DNA from: Melastoma dodecandrum
Taxonomy: Eukaryota > Streptophyta > Magnoliopsida > Myrtales > Melastomataceae
Assembly (NCBI GenBank): GCA_029817715.1
Contig: JARUPY010000602.1
Location: 265,501-329,500 of the forward strand
Reading direction: 5' to 3'
DNA length: 64,000 bases
Positions 24,547 to 35,622 of the stretch are shown here, in pieces. Each line of letters begins with the position of its first letter. The first letter of the stretch is position 1. A model generated the notes under the pieces. That model saw nothing but the letters and a program-made list of their open reading frames with translations, was not told where the DNA came from and made no database searches. Position numbers and translations under genes: made by a program.

Positions 24547-25446
24547 TCATGAAAAAGGTACATGGGACTCGAGGAAAACTGGTTGAGTCCTCAGCATGGA
24601 TGCCGAGGGCATTCTGCTCCTCCTAACCCAAGTAACTTCTAAAGGAATACCTCTCTCCGACTCCGACTCCATCCCCCGTATCTTGTTCCTCATCACCGTC
24701 TCGTAGACGGCCCACGCACACAACCCCGTCAATACAATCGCGATGCCTCCACCAGCAAGTCCTAGAACCCACCATCTCCACGCTCCCTTTTCCTTTTCCC
24801 TCGAGGATGGAGGAATCAGGATTGCCAACGAATAATGGCCCTGGCCTTGCACGACGCAGCTGTTAGGGGAGGTCACGTTGCTCAGGAAAGCTGTCCCGTT
24901 GTAACCGAATTTCACGCACGCGACAGTGTTGTTCCCCTGTTCAGTACGATTGGGATGGAATGAGACCGTGATTGGGTTACCTGTGACTGTCAGGTTGAGC
25001 ATCTGGGTCCCAACTCCATCGGATTTGGACGCATCAAAAGCGATGAATCCGACGACGGGAACAACGAGCCTGTATCCTGGAACTTGATAATAAGAGGAGG
25101 ACCAATTGCGCAGGTTCTGGTATATGATACCTAGGGTCTTCACGTTAGGCTTTAGGATGACCCTAGGAGGGATATAGAAGGGGCTGAGGTTTGTTCCACG
25201 GACCCAGAAGGTGGAGCTTCTCATCCTGATGACGGAGACCTCCATCCCAGAGTACCTCCCGGGGAGCGTGATGTTGTACAGGACGCCGGTCCTAGGGTGG
25301 TGCAAGGTCCTGTTGACAAACTGTTGAAAGAATTCATCCAGGGCATGGGGGTCATAGACCTGTGAATCCCCTGCCATGGATCCCGAGAAAAACCAGATGG
25401 CGAGATGGACAACCGCCAAGGCGATGCAATGGAAGCCTCTTCTCAT
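24547..25446 (-). CDS. DUF1191 membrane protein
   Basis: Intronless, 299 aa, ATG at 25446. An N-terminal hydrophobic segment (residues about 7-24) is a signal peptide or anchor. The luminal or extracellular region of about 200 residues contains several N-glycosylation sequons (for example NRT at 45, NIT at 58, NWS at 114, NGT at 183, NVT at 190). A single transmembrane helix lies at about 226-248 (WWVLGLAGGGIAIVLTGL), followed by a short basic cytosolic tail. The motifs NWSSSYY..PGY and PRTGVLY are typical of plant DUF1191 proteins, whose role is unknown. In Arabidopsis I recall a member (At4g01140) beside CURT1A, which matches the neighbour here. Topology (type I) is inferred. Confidence 0.85.
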   Translation of the reverse strand: MRRGFHCIALAVVHLAIWFFSGSMAGDSQVYDPHALDEFFQQFVNRTLHHPRTGVLYNITLPGRYSGMEVSVIRMRSSTFWVRGTNLSPFYIPPRVILKPNVKTLGIIYQNLRNWSSSYYQVPGYRLVVPVVGFIAFDASKSDGVGTQMLNLTVTGNPITVSFHPNRTEQGNNTVACVKFGYNGTAFLSNVTSPNSCVVQGQGHYSLAILIPPSSREKEKGAWRWWVLGLAGGGIAIVLTGLCAWAVYETVMRNKIRGMESESERGIPLEVTWVRRSRMPSASMLRTQPVFLESHVPFS

Positions 25447-26564
25447 CTTTCATGTCCCTGGAATACAAGGAACTATAGAGATTATAGGCTCCGAAACCCC
25501 TAAAGAAAGTAAAGATCAGCAGCATTAAAAACAGGAGGGAAGAAAGAAAATATACCTGAAGCTTTCCTTTGGATGTCATAGAAGAAAAGAAATGCCATCA
25601 AACTCCAGAAGAAGGTCCCCTCTTGGTCATCGGAAGAGGAAGAGCAGTCGGATGGCCGTTCTCGGAAGGAGGATATTAAATCGGGGGGGACATACAGAAT
25701 CAGATCAACAACAAAGGCATTGCCATTCCTTTCCAGGAATGATAATGGCAATGGCAATGGTATGTTAAATCAGGAGAGAGGATTGGGGGGTGGGGGAGGG
25801 GAAACATGGAAAAGTCCTGGAAACTTTTGCTCCTCTAAACAGATGCAACCCAATTCATCCTGTAATTAGGTTGGCTAAGGAGTAAAAGCCGAAAAGAACA
25901 GGGAGGATGTTGAGCTGTCTGTCGTCTGTAAATTATATCGAGGGTGGGGAAGAGTTGTCAAAGTAAGACACATTTGTATAAAAAGCAAGAATATCTCATA
26001 GCATGCGTAGGATGGGGCGTTGTTGTTACGATGAGAGACTGAATGGAGGAATGAAAGATGGAACGAAATGGGGATTGGATGGGTCTGACCCAAATCACAA
26101 ACCTTAGAAACGATACACAACAGAACCAGAACCCATTTGAAAGTCAGGCTTAGGTCCAATCAGGGGGAGGGGGGGGGGGGGTTTAACTTATTCTGGGTGT
26201 GGGGGAAGTCTGGGCCTATAAAAGGAATACAACAACTCAAAAAGGGGTCTATGAACCAAAATAATAAAAAAGAAAAAGCAGGAAATGTGATTGGAGGGCG
26301 TGTTTGTGGCTGGCTATGCAGACAAGATAAAGGGTAGGATGCAACCGTGGATGTTAAGGGATAGGAATACAACCAATCAGAAAGGCTCCTCCGCCTCCAC
26401 GTGTCACACTTAGATATCCCTCCCTTCCCGAATTCGCTTCCACGAATAGAAGAAGCGGGCAGTGTGTCTCTTCTGGTGGTGGTGTAGCAGTAGTTGTCGT
26501 AGTAGTAGTAGTAGTAGTTGTACCCCCTCCTCGTCACCACACAATCAGGAGCCGAGCGAGAGCC
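25447..26564. promoter_or_regulatory. Shared upstream region of DUF1191 (-) and CURT1A (+)
   Basis: About 1.1 kb between two divergent genes. Near CURT1A it holds a CCAAT box at 26373-26377 and a G-box CACGTG at 26398-26403. A G-run lies at about 26163-26180 and a (GTA)n run at about 26500-26519, inside the probable leader. Confidence 0.55.
26398..26403. promoter_or_regulatory. G-box (CACGTG) upstream of CURT1A
   Basis: Palindromic CACGTG within CCACGTGTCAC, about 160 bp upstream of the CURT1A start codon. G-boxes bind bZIP/bHLH factors and are common in promoters of photosynthesis genes. Function is inferred from position. Confidence 0.5.
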
Positions 26565-27427
26565 ATGGCAGCAGCAGCAACATCCACCTCCATGGCGGCT
26601 CCTGCCGTGCTGTTACCTCCCCGTGCCACCGGGGCCAGTGCTGTGGCCTCCCGCTTGTCTTCTTCTCCCTATCTCTCCCCCCTCTCCTTCTCCTCCTCTT
26701 CCGTTAAGCTGCATACAGGTGAGCCAACAACTCATGTTTGCATCCCGACACTCCATTGTGTCCTCCTCCTCCTCGGCCTTTACCGACTGGTTGGTCATTT
26801 CTGACTTGAGTTTTTACCTGGGGGAATAATAGTTTCCCGGAGGTCGTCTGCATTCCGGATCAGAGCCTCCTACACAGAGGAGTCTTCTAGCCCCGACCAG
26901 CTCTTAACCGACCTGAAGGAGAAGGTGAGACAACCCAACTGGTCATGATATCCTGGGCTCCCCCCATCGGTCATTACCTCAATCTGTCTACTCAAGTGGT
27001 TCGGTCATGTCTTAGTGGGATGCCGTTGAGAATAAGTCTACGGTCATCCTCTACGGAGGAGGAGCTATCGTTGCTGTCTGGCTGACATCAGTCGTCGTAG
27101 GAGCAGTCAACTCGGTCCCTTTGGTATGTCCAGGGCATTTTCTTGGGAGATACCCCCTTTGGAATCAAATTTGAATGACATTGACAAATAACTTTTTCCT
27201 GCCTAATACAACAGCTTCCCAAGATCCTGGAGTTGGTCGGCCTCGGGTACACGGGCTGGTTTGTTTACCGATACCTTCTCTTCAAGGTACTTTCTACGAG
27301 GGATCTTCTTCTTGGAGTGATGATGCAGTAGTAAATAAGTTCCTTCCGTTTGTTCTCTCAGTCGAGCAGGAAGGAACTCGCAGATGAGATTGAAAATCTG
27401 AAGAAAAAGATTGCTGGAGCTGAGTAG
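26565..27427 (+). CDS. CURT1A: CURVATURE THYLAKOID 1A-like protein
   Basis: Five exons: 26565-26718, 26833-26924, 27016-27123, 27215-27286 and 27362-27427. They total 492 bp (163 aa) with consistent phases; Arabidopsis CURT1A is about 164 aa. The first ~60 residues are Ser/Ala-rich with basic residues, a chloroplast transit peptide. The mature part has LLTDLKEKWD (amphipathic helix), two hydrophobic helices (AIVAVWLTSVVVGAVN and the one around GLGYTGWFVYRYLLF) and a C-terminal charged helix ending KKKIAGAE. CURT1 proteins oligomerise at grana margins and bend the thylakoid membrane. The intact frame and high conservation make this assignment firm. Confidence 0.96.
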
Positions 27428-28251
27428 TGTTTAGCTACTCACCATTTGTCCGGCGACAGTGGTCGGCCTTTCTAGTCAATCACGACTTCCTTTTCCATGT
27501 ACTATCTTCTCTCATAAGAGGTGTTCTAATATCCTACACTTAAAAATTTAGTAAAAACTCATGCCATTTTCTTCCAAAGTGTTGTATAATGCTATCAACC
27601 TGTGTATCAACAACCATTGTTTCACCAGAAAATGGCCATATCCGTCAGCCACATTGATGCATTGACGATCATTATTATCGTTCACGGCTCAGACCCCAAC
27701 TTTTGGGGCTAAGGACAGCACATCAATGGTACATAAATGAAGTCATACACACCAATGCGGGCATCCTGTTCAGTTCAACTCAAGAATCTACAAGCCATTT
27801 CGAAGGTACCCACATGGGAGGACTGAAAAATTATCCATTGACGCCCAAAAGTTGGTTATACAGTTCAACTGACATATTTCGATCAAAGCGAACAATTCAA
27901 CATAACCTTGGAGTTTCTATCCTTAGCATAAATCTTCACATCAGAAAGCAAAAAGGCAGAAGAGGCAATGGCACCTGAAATTCAAAACCTAAGAAGCTTG
28001 TCATCTCTACCACCAATGCCTTCATAAATTCACAGAGCTCCGGCTACCCAAAACTCCTTTTATGTAGATTGACCCAAGCATATCCAAACCCTATAAATCA
28101 AGCCATTAGGACAGCATTGCCATGACTCGTTTCAGTAATGAAAAAAGAATCTTCATCGAGCTAAAAAAACACTAGAGCTGACAAATCAAGAGAGACTGGA
28201 GGTACACTTCATCTAAGCTTCGAACTTTAGGAACTAACCTAGGGATACCCT
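27428..28251. other. Convergent 3' flanks of CURT1A and mL40
   Basis: About 820 bp containing both 3' UTRs. No additional gene seen. Confidence 0.5.
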
Positions 28252-29167
28252 TCATCTAAGCTTCTCCTTGACTGAGCTCCTCTTGGCCGCCTCTTTCACC
28301 TTCTCCATATAACCTTTTATAGGGGGGGTGAGGGTTGCCATGAAACGGTTCATAGGAAAAGGAGATAGATCCGGGATGATAGCAGCAGCTTTCAGATTAT
28401 CAGGCAAGGCGTCAATTGCTTCCTTTTTCATTCTCAAGAGAGTGGACTCAGCTGCTTGCCTAGCCCGGTGCTTCCTCATCAAGACTCTGCTATACTCTTT
28501 CGCAAGTCGCCTCCCATCCTCCACGGTGAGTTCATACTTTGGAATCTTATCGACGTCTACTAGTCCCAATGTAATGAGATCCAATCCCGGGGTGCCAATA
28601 ATATCCGGCTTGTCAGGTACACCTATTAAAACACTAAGAAATTAACAAGTCATGAAACTCTGGCTGGGCAAGCAATTGGTAACCCACAGAGAAGCCCCCT
28701 ATCCAAATCACCCCAAGCATACGACAAACTCAAAACTATAACCGATCGAAACGATGAAGAGGGAGAGAAAAGGAAAGAGCATAACCGAGCTTGTCTTTGC
28801 CCTTCTTGAGCATGTCAATCTCCCTCTGCCTCTCCTTGCTGATGAGACCCATCTTTTCCCTCTCAACCTCGCGGGCCCTCTGCTTGGGCTTGAGGTACCT
28901 GAGCGGGGTGGGAGCATTGAGGCAGGCGTCGACCAGGGCCTCGGACTCAGAGGGACCCCTCCTCCCTCCCCCGCCACCGGCGGATGCCCCGCCGCCGCCC
29001 TTCTTGGTGGTGATCTTGGAGCGCTTGAGGGGCTGGCCGGCCTTGATCTTGGACTTCCCCTTGGCAGTTCCGCTGACGGAGCATCGTTGAAGGAGCTCCT
29101 GACCCTGAGACCACGTTGATGACGATGATGGGGAGGGTATAAGCTTGGTCGCTGCTGCTCGAAACAT
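28252..29167 (-). CDS. Mitochondrial large ribosomal subunit protein mL40 (MRP-L28 family)
   Basis: Two exons, 28786-29167 and 28252-28622, totalling 753 bp (250 aa), joined in phase 1. The N terminus is rich in Ser/Lys/Arg and poor in acids, as expected of a mitochondrial targeting peptide, followed by a Gly/Lys-rich linker. The core has NAPTPLRYL and then YELTVEDGRRLAKEYSRVL, a long charged helix, and LSPFPMNRFMATLTPPIKGY. This parallels the order TPLKFL, ELTFEE...LLKKW, and LFPFE...TPPIPNY of human MRPL40 as I remember it. The protein should be imported and assembled into the 54S/50S-like mitoribosomal subunit. The intron donor (GGTTATG) is weak but gives correct phase. Confidence 0.75.
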
Positions 29168-29490
29168 GGTTTTTTTTTTCTTTCTTTTCTTTTTTTTTTT
29201 GGGGGGGGGGGGTGATGCGCGTGCGGCGGTGGTAGGGAAGATGTTTATGTTATTATCTATACGGGCCTGGGTTTCTTACTTTCTTATAACGTAGTCCGAG
29301 CCCTAATAATTATAAGCCCATTTAGGTAACCAACCATGTTTTCTTTTGGGAGGGCATTGAACAAACTTCGTCTCACTACAATAATTGCCATTGCCCCAAA
29401 GAAACAAAATTAATAATAATAATAATAATAATAAATAAAAAGGTAATGTAAATAAGGCAGTTCTGAAGGAATTATTAGGGCAGCTTGAGT
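29168..29490. other. Spacer between LRB 3' end and mL40 start
   Basis: About 320 bp with a T-run, a G-run at about 29201-29211 and an (AAT)n microsatellite at about 29410-29434. No gene. Confidence 0.6.
29410..29434. repeat. (AAT)n microsatellite
   Basis: About eight AAT/TAA units. Confidence 0.85.
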
Positions 29491-32400
29491 CTAACATCGG
29501 ATGGTGAGCTCGGCTCTAAGATGGAGGATCCCATTTATAAAGTACTGACTATCATTATCCATGAAGGTTGTCCAGGGTATGGCAAAGAGGTTCCTGTATC
29601 CCACTGCCTTCCCCCCCGTGAATGTGTAGTTCCCTTTGTACTTGCTCACGAAGTCATCCGAAGGCTTCACCCTGGCCGCAAACTCGTAGTCCACCGCAAA
29701 CGTTACTGATCCCTTCTCTTGCATCCCCAGGAACAACCCGAAGCAATGAAAAGAACTCTGCTGATCCATGTTACAGTGTGCCGACAGGAAGAACCCTTGC
29801 CCTCCCAAATGGAATGCCTGTGAATACACCCTCCCCGATGGAAACAGGTTTCCACATTCCTCTCTCTTCAGGTCCAAGTACACTACGCACTGAGGTCTCG
29901 GCAGCTCGAATTCCACTACCTTCACTGGTCGATATTTGTAAGCCCTCTCCACAAACTGTCGATTCAAGGCCAACTCTTCGGCCGCTAATGTCCTCTGCCT
30001 ATGCGGAGCCTCCGCCTTGAAGAATAGTGCCTCAAGTACGAGCTTCGATGCAACATCACGGTCGAAGTCGCTGCATGCCAAAACCTTCTTCAACTTTCTG
30101 CACGACAGGTAAGGGAACCTTATGTAGCGTGCCAGACGAGATCCCAAGACTTCACGCCGTTCTTCCAGGACAGGGTATTGTTGCCGGGCCCATTTCAGAA
30201 TAAAGTCATAAACAGCATCCTCCGATGCAACCTGGAGATCGTCGCTACCCAAAATGGCCTCGATTCCAGCGAGAGGCAACGCAATGACTTCATCCTGGTA
30301 CCTAATCCAATTTCACCCCGGACAAAGATGAATCAAACCAGTTAGACATTTACCTGTTAACAAGATAAAATTCGAGAAGAATGCGAAACTATGACTATCT
30401 GAAGCCTCACTTGTTGATATCTTTGTAGCGTGCAGCTAGATATTGCTTTGCTGCATCAGTTAAGGGCTGGACAGCTACACCCATCAATACATTGTATGGG
30501 AGCTCTAAATAGAGCAATGCAGACTCGGGAGTCATGGGCATGTTTCTCAACAACCGGCTGCAATATCTCATGCAGGAAGCAACCTCGAATTTGTCGGCAG
30601 CCATGAGCACGTCCAACAAAGCAGGAGCAGTATTTGCAGATAATGAATTGCTGTACATGAAATTTAGTAGTTCCATTAAAGCCGCTTCCTCTGTCAAATA
30701 GAAGAAACGAATACATAAGTTCGTAAGTTGCAATGCTCCTTAAAAGCACCCAAACCACGACAAAGAATGAATTTACAGCGCTGGACGATTTTCTAAGCAT
30801 CACTTGCAAGGATAAAATTGCATAATGACGAGTGCAATCTTCATCCCAACGAAAAGACAAGGTCCTAACATAACAGACATTTGCATATGTAATTTTGGTG
30901 TAAGTTTCCATTTTCGTTTGTTTTTGTTGTATAATGAACCTGTCTGTAACTTAGCCTGAACACATATATGACAAGCACGACAAGTTGTTTAAATCGCCCA
31001 GGTTCCAGGAAATGGACCAATATCTAAATTTGATACGACCTTTTGTTTTCCCGGTAATGAACAATATTTTCACACAACTTTCAAGTTCACCGTCATCTCA
31101 TAGACAGCCAAAAGGATCACTAACTCAACTTATGTGTGATAAATGCAGTTATGCGCACCATTGAAACTAAGAACTGGCTTAAAAGAAAAACAAAAATAGC
31201 CGCTGCATAATTGCCAACATTATCGACTCAGAACAAATAAGACACATCACAGGAAGAATTCACCAAGCACTCCTAATCTCACAACCATCACTGGTCAGCG
31301 CGAAGAACAGAAAAAAATGATGCTGTCAATAAAAACCATATGTATATTTTCCTACAAGAGGATTCAGCCGAACAAAGCATAGGGAAGTCTGTACCGGAAG
31401 CATTTATACGGAGAGTCACATGACGTTGCTCAGACTCCTTCATCCCATTTGAGAAGAGCTACATGACGGAGGATCAAATCTTAAGGAACCGTTCTCAACT
31501 CATGGTGATTGAAAAGCCGACTTACACATCTAATACCTTATAGAAGAAGGGGCTTTTTGCTGCTAAAATAGGGCTGCTAATGTGGAGTGTCTTAACTGTG
31601 ACAACTGCTGACGAATCCATGCTCCAGTTTGAGTCATGGCTAGTCGCAGCCTCATCACCTGACCAAGCACAGATAAGGTTTGCTTTTCCTTCGAGAATTT
31701 CAATTGATAACATGTAACGACTGCTGGCGAGACTCAAATTTATTTAGAATGCAAGTTGCAATTAAAATAAAAAAGATCGATACAACCACCCCAGAGCAGC
31801 ACTGGCATGCACTCACTCGACGTTTCTCATACAGCAATATCCAACCAACATAAGATTTTGCACTATGGTGTAGCTGACATTTGTAGCCAACCAATTCAGT
31901 GACAGGAAAACTCACCAACTAAAAGGTACGACGTAAACAACAGAAATATTACCTGAGGGTGATTCTTCTGCCATGAACATGGCTTCATCCTGGATATCGC
32001 ATCCGTCATAGTCATCCAAATCGGGCTGATTAAGAGCATTGTCCTCAGGGCATATAGATAGATCAACGGCTGGGGATGGAAGGCGGACATGATAAGCTCA
32101 TCCGATGAAGATGGGAATAACAGAGAGAAGCTATAGGAGGCGGCGATGATATTAAATGACCAGACTAAACTCCCAAAAGCATTTCTTTCCTAATTCTCCT
32201 ATGAAAGGAGGAGGAGGAGGAGGAACCGGAGAACATAATCCGAATAGACAATTACATCACGGTGATGAATTTGGACAAAAGGAAAAGAATAAGAGTGATT
32301 TGTAACTGGGAAAAGTAAGGGATCAGATCAAAATTGAAAATGGCAGAAAAAAACTAATCTCCATAAGAGGGGGAGTCGACAAAAGAAATGAAGGGGAAGG

Positions 32401-32637
32401 GGGAGGACCAGTTTGTAGGGTCTTGGGGAGATCGTCCCTCCTCCTCTTCCTAAGCCTGGCCCAGTCGGAGATGGTGGTGTAAAGAGGGTCGGAGGAGTTG
32501 GGGTCGTGGGAGGGGGGGAGGCCGACGATTTCGATCCTGAGGACCCTGTCGGAGAAGTTGCTGTCGTTGAAGGCGAAGCCGAAGTTGGCATCGGAGGAAT
32601 GGGAATCGCCGGCGGCCTCGGAGGACTCGTCGTCCAT
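29491..32637 (-). CDS. LRB: LIGHT-RESPONSE BTB (LRB/POB1)-type BTB-BACK protein
   Basis: Six exons: 32409-32637, 31953-32069, 31537-31658, 31395-31458, 30411-30690 and 29491-30301. They sum to 540 codons plus stop with matching phases. The N terminus has [13 protein letters not shown]; the BTB domain spans exons 3-5 ([50 protein letters not shown]); a BACK region follows; and the C-terminal half ([38 protein letters not shown]) is almost invariant in LRB1/2/3. LRBs are CULLIN3 substrate adaptors that, with phytochrome B and PIF3, attenuate red-light signalling. The first usable ATG is at 32637; upstream in-frame codons resemble the normal LRB N terminus but the expected start reads ATA (see findings). 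An alternative product start is therefore uncertain. Confidence 0.93.
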
Positions 32638-33898
32638 CTCGTCGAGGTTTGGGTCAAACAGATCCGCGTTAACCCAAAATATTTATGACCTCTCCTCGTT
32701 TTCTTCCTTCGGCCCCTACACGACCAGAGCAGAGCAGACCAGACCCAGGAAGGAAACCTTTTTTAATTTCCGAATGGTCGAAGCCCCACGTCCTTCTTCC
32801 GACATTTACCGGTTATCCGTAGCCATATATTGTTTGTTCTTCATTACCATTACCCCAACCCACCCATCCACCCACAACAAAATAACAGAACACGACCCAC
32901 CTCCTTCTAAATAAGACCCACCTCCAAAAAGAAAGAAAGGCAGGCAGGCCGGCCTCCCCCCGCCCATCTTGTTGGGCTTTGACTTTTTGAGCTCTTCGGG
33001 CCGACCAAAAAAGGCTTCCCATCATGGTTTCTTTCTTACATGACTGGGCACTGGTGTGAAAGCTAATCCTTTTTAGGCTAATAATAATTAATCGGGTAAT
33101 TTCTTTCATTTCCGTGTGTTCTTTTCACCTCCTACATCACAACTACAAACTACTACTACTTACTACTATTACCGGAGAGAAATGGGCAAAAGGAATTCCC
33201 ACCGAGGCCGCCTGAATAATAATATTTGTGCTCGACCTCGATAAAGTTTAAAATAATTGGATTTGAGTTAGGGAGAGTTGCAGTTGGAAGAGAGAGTGTG
33301 AAGATATTATAGAGAAATAGAATGATAAAGCTAAGGATGAGGAGGAGGATGTTCTCGATGAAGAAGCGCGAGGTTGAATTGAGGAAAATGGACATACAAA
33401 AAAAAAATCATATTGTTTAGGAATAAAATGATAATTTTATAGGACTCGTTTAAGACTCACAAACGGTTTCAAATATATCTTACAAGTGAAATAGCTTGAG
33501 ATTAGGCTAATCGAGCTTTCAGAAAAAAAAGTTATGATCATTGGCATCTCTACCTACCTACTCTTGTGTTTTGTGGCAGACAAGGATAATATTTTTCTTT
33601 ACAATTTATATACGCACACATACATATGCCTATATAATATAGTTTTATATATGTCGATAATTGTGTTTGGTTATATGGGAAAAAGGCATGCTTCCACTCT
33701 CTAAGTTGGGCTCGGGATGTTAGACCGCATCTTTTGTTTATTATTATTAGGACGCGAATAAAGCTAACATAAAGAAGGACAACTCCGGCACGGACAACAT
33801 AAATCGATGCACCCCGAAGGGACATCTCCCTTTGATTGATTCGGGTTTAATGTAACAAAACAAGACCCACCCACCCCCTTCTTCAATATAACTTATCC

Positions 33899-33918
33899 AA
33901 TATATATATATATATATT
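33899..33918. repeat. (AT)n microsatellite
   Basis: About ten AT units. Confidence 0.85.
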
Positions 33919-33986
33919 TCTCTTCACTTCCAAAAGTATGCAGATTTTGTCCTGAAATTGGCAAAACAGTAGTAGATCCCCCTTCC

Positions 33987-34012
33987 CCTCTCTCTCTCTC
34001 TCACACACACAC
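33987..34012. repeat. Compound (CT)n(CA)n microsatellite
   Basis: A CT run passes directly into a CA run. Confidence 0.85.
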
Positions 34013-35039
34013 TGATGATTTCATTCCTTAAACGCCAAATATTCTACCTTCCATCTTAAACTCGGAAAGAAAAGAAAAAAAAAAAAGAGTAAGAAGCGGC
34101 AACTGTGTGCGTGTGTCTTCTTGTCGTGGATTTTCCCAAAGTAATGCCGGAATCTGCACATATATCATTCACACATCAGGCATAACACGACATTCATGGA
34201 TTCTAACCACACGCTTCGGACAACTTATTAAGGTTAAGAGGAGGATGAGGAGGGAGGGAAGCCAAGGAGCTCCCTTCACTCCAATACCAAAAGGATCAAG
34301 GCAACCACGACTCCATGCTCATGCAAAAACCCTTAAGACACCATGCCCGACAGAAGTAGTTGTCTAAGGGGCGATTCATGAACGAGCAGCCGTGGCGTAC
34401 CCCTTCATTTCCTTTCAAGGATGGAGCGGAGAGAGCCCCTTTTGCATGTATCTCCACCCACCCAATCTTACTTGTTTTGCACTCTCGTATGGATGGTATG
34501 TAAAAATGGAGAAGAAGGCCGATGGTTTATATAGCACCCGGGGGCTTCACCCGGACCGTGCAAATATAATAAGGCAACAAAAATAAAAGAAGAAAGGATC
34601 CCTCCCTCCCTTCCCTCCTACCATAGGATAGGAGGAGGATCATAGCACAGGCACAGGCAGAGCATTGTCATTGTTACATGATGGATTCCAATCAGAGGGA
34701 AAATAAAGGATCTATTCTGACAGGATCTTTCTTTTTTTTTAAGTTTCTTTTGATCTTTCCTGAGATGTTTTATTCCCTCCCATGGGAAATAAATATTATT
34801 ATACAAAAAGTAAAGTAAGTATATTATTAATTCAGTTAAAAAAAAGAGAGAGAGAGATCCTAATGGAATAATTTTAAGACCATCACCACCACCACCCTCC
34901 CCTGCCTGATAAGGATGGGCTTTTGATAGGGATTGGCCGAAGCCTACGTAATTAAGAATCCCACCTTTCCCAATTGACTCCACTCGACTGTCACCTCTAT
35001 CAAGAGTTTTGGTTGTTTTTTTTTTTTCTCTTTCTTTCC

Positions 35040-35144
35040 TTTCGGCCTTTGTACATTGGTTGGTCCAAGACGAGGCAATAGTTTCGGCCTTTGTACATTG
35101 GTTGGTCCAAGCCGAGGCAATAGTTTCGGCCTTTGTACATTGGT
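35040..35144 (+). repeat. 42-bp tandem repeat, 2.5 copies
   Basis: Unit begins TTTCGGCCTTTGTACATTGG and repeats at 35040, 35082 and 35124. The two full units differ at one position (A/C), and the third is cut after about 21 bases. Confidence 0.92.
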
Positions 35145-35622
35145 AAAGAGTCCCTAGCTCACCCCCCCTCCCCTGAATTAATAAAATGTAAACCAGGGGG
35201 GGACGTTAGGACAACCTCGCGGTAGTTTCATTGCTTCTTCTGGAGGACCGAAAACGATGATGGCAATGCACGTTAGGCTTATATGGCATTCCTTTCCGGG
35301 ATCTTCTTTTCGATCACCCACCAGGTGGATGGAGTGTCTGCTCCGTGGGGATATCATATAATAACTCCCAACTCGGAGATTTAAACAAGCTTTAACAACT
35401 TGTCTTATTACGCAAGGAGTGGCAAATCTCTTCCTAACTAAAACAGCTACCAACATGTGAGATCATATCCACCCCGGGGATAGTACTATACTCCTCACGT
35501 CAAAACTTCAAATACAGCAAGGGAGACCGAGGGAGGGTCCGAGGGTCTACATGTTTATTTACCACAGAGCTCCAGAAAAGGAAGAAGACTCTCCTATAAG
35601 GGTTTGCCGCCCGTGGGCCACT

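Larger units (their letters stand above)
32638..35622. other. Long intergenic region
   Basis: About 3 kb, AT-rich. Contains (AT)n at 33899-33918, (CT)n/(CA)n at about 33987-34012 and a 42-bp tandem repeat at 35040-35144. Short frames have no family resemblance. It includes the LRB promoter. Confidence 0.6.

Noticed and set aside
26640..26710. Possible CRISPR-like or regularly spaced repeats in CT-rich leader sequence
   Set aside because: Only simple CT-rich sequence; this is plant nuclear DNA and no spaced direct repeats exist.
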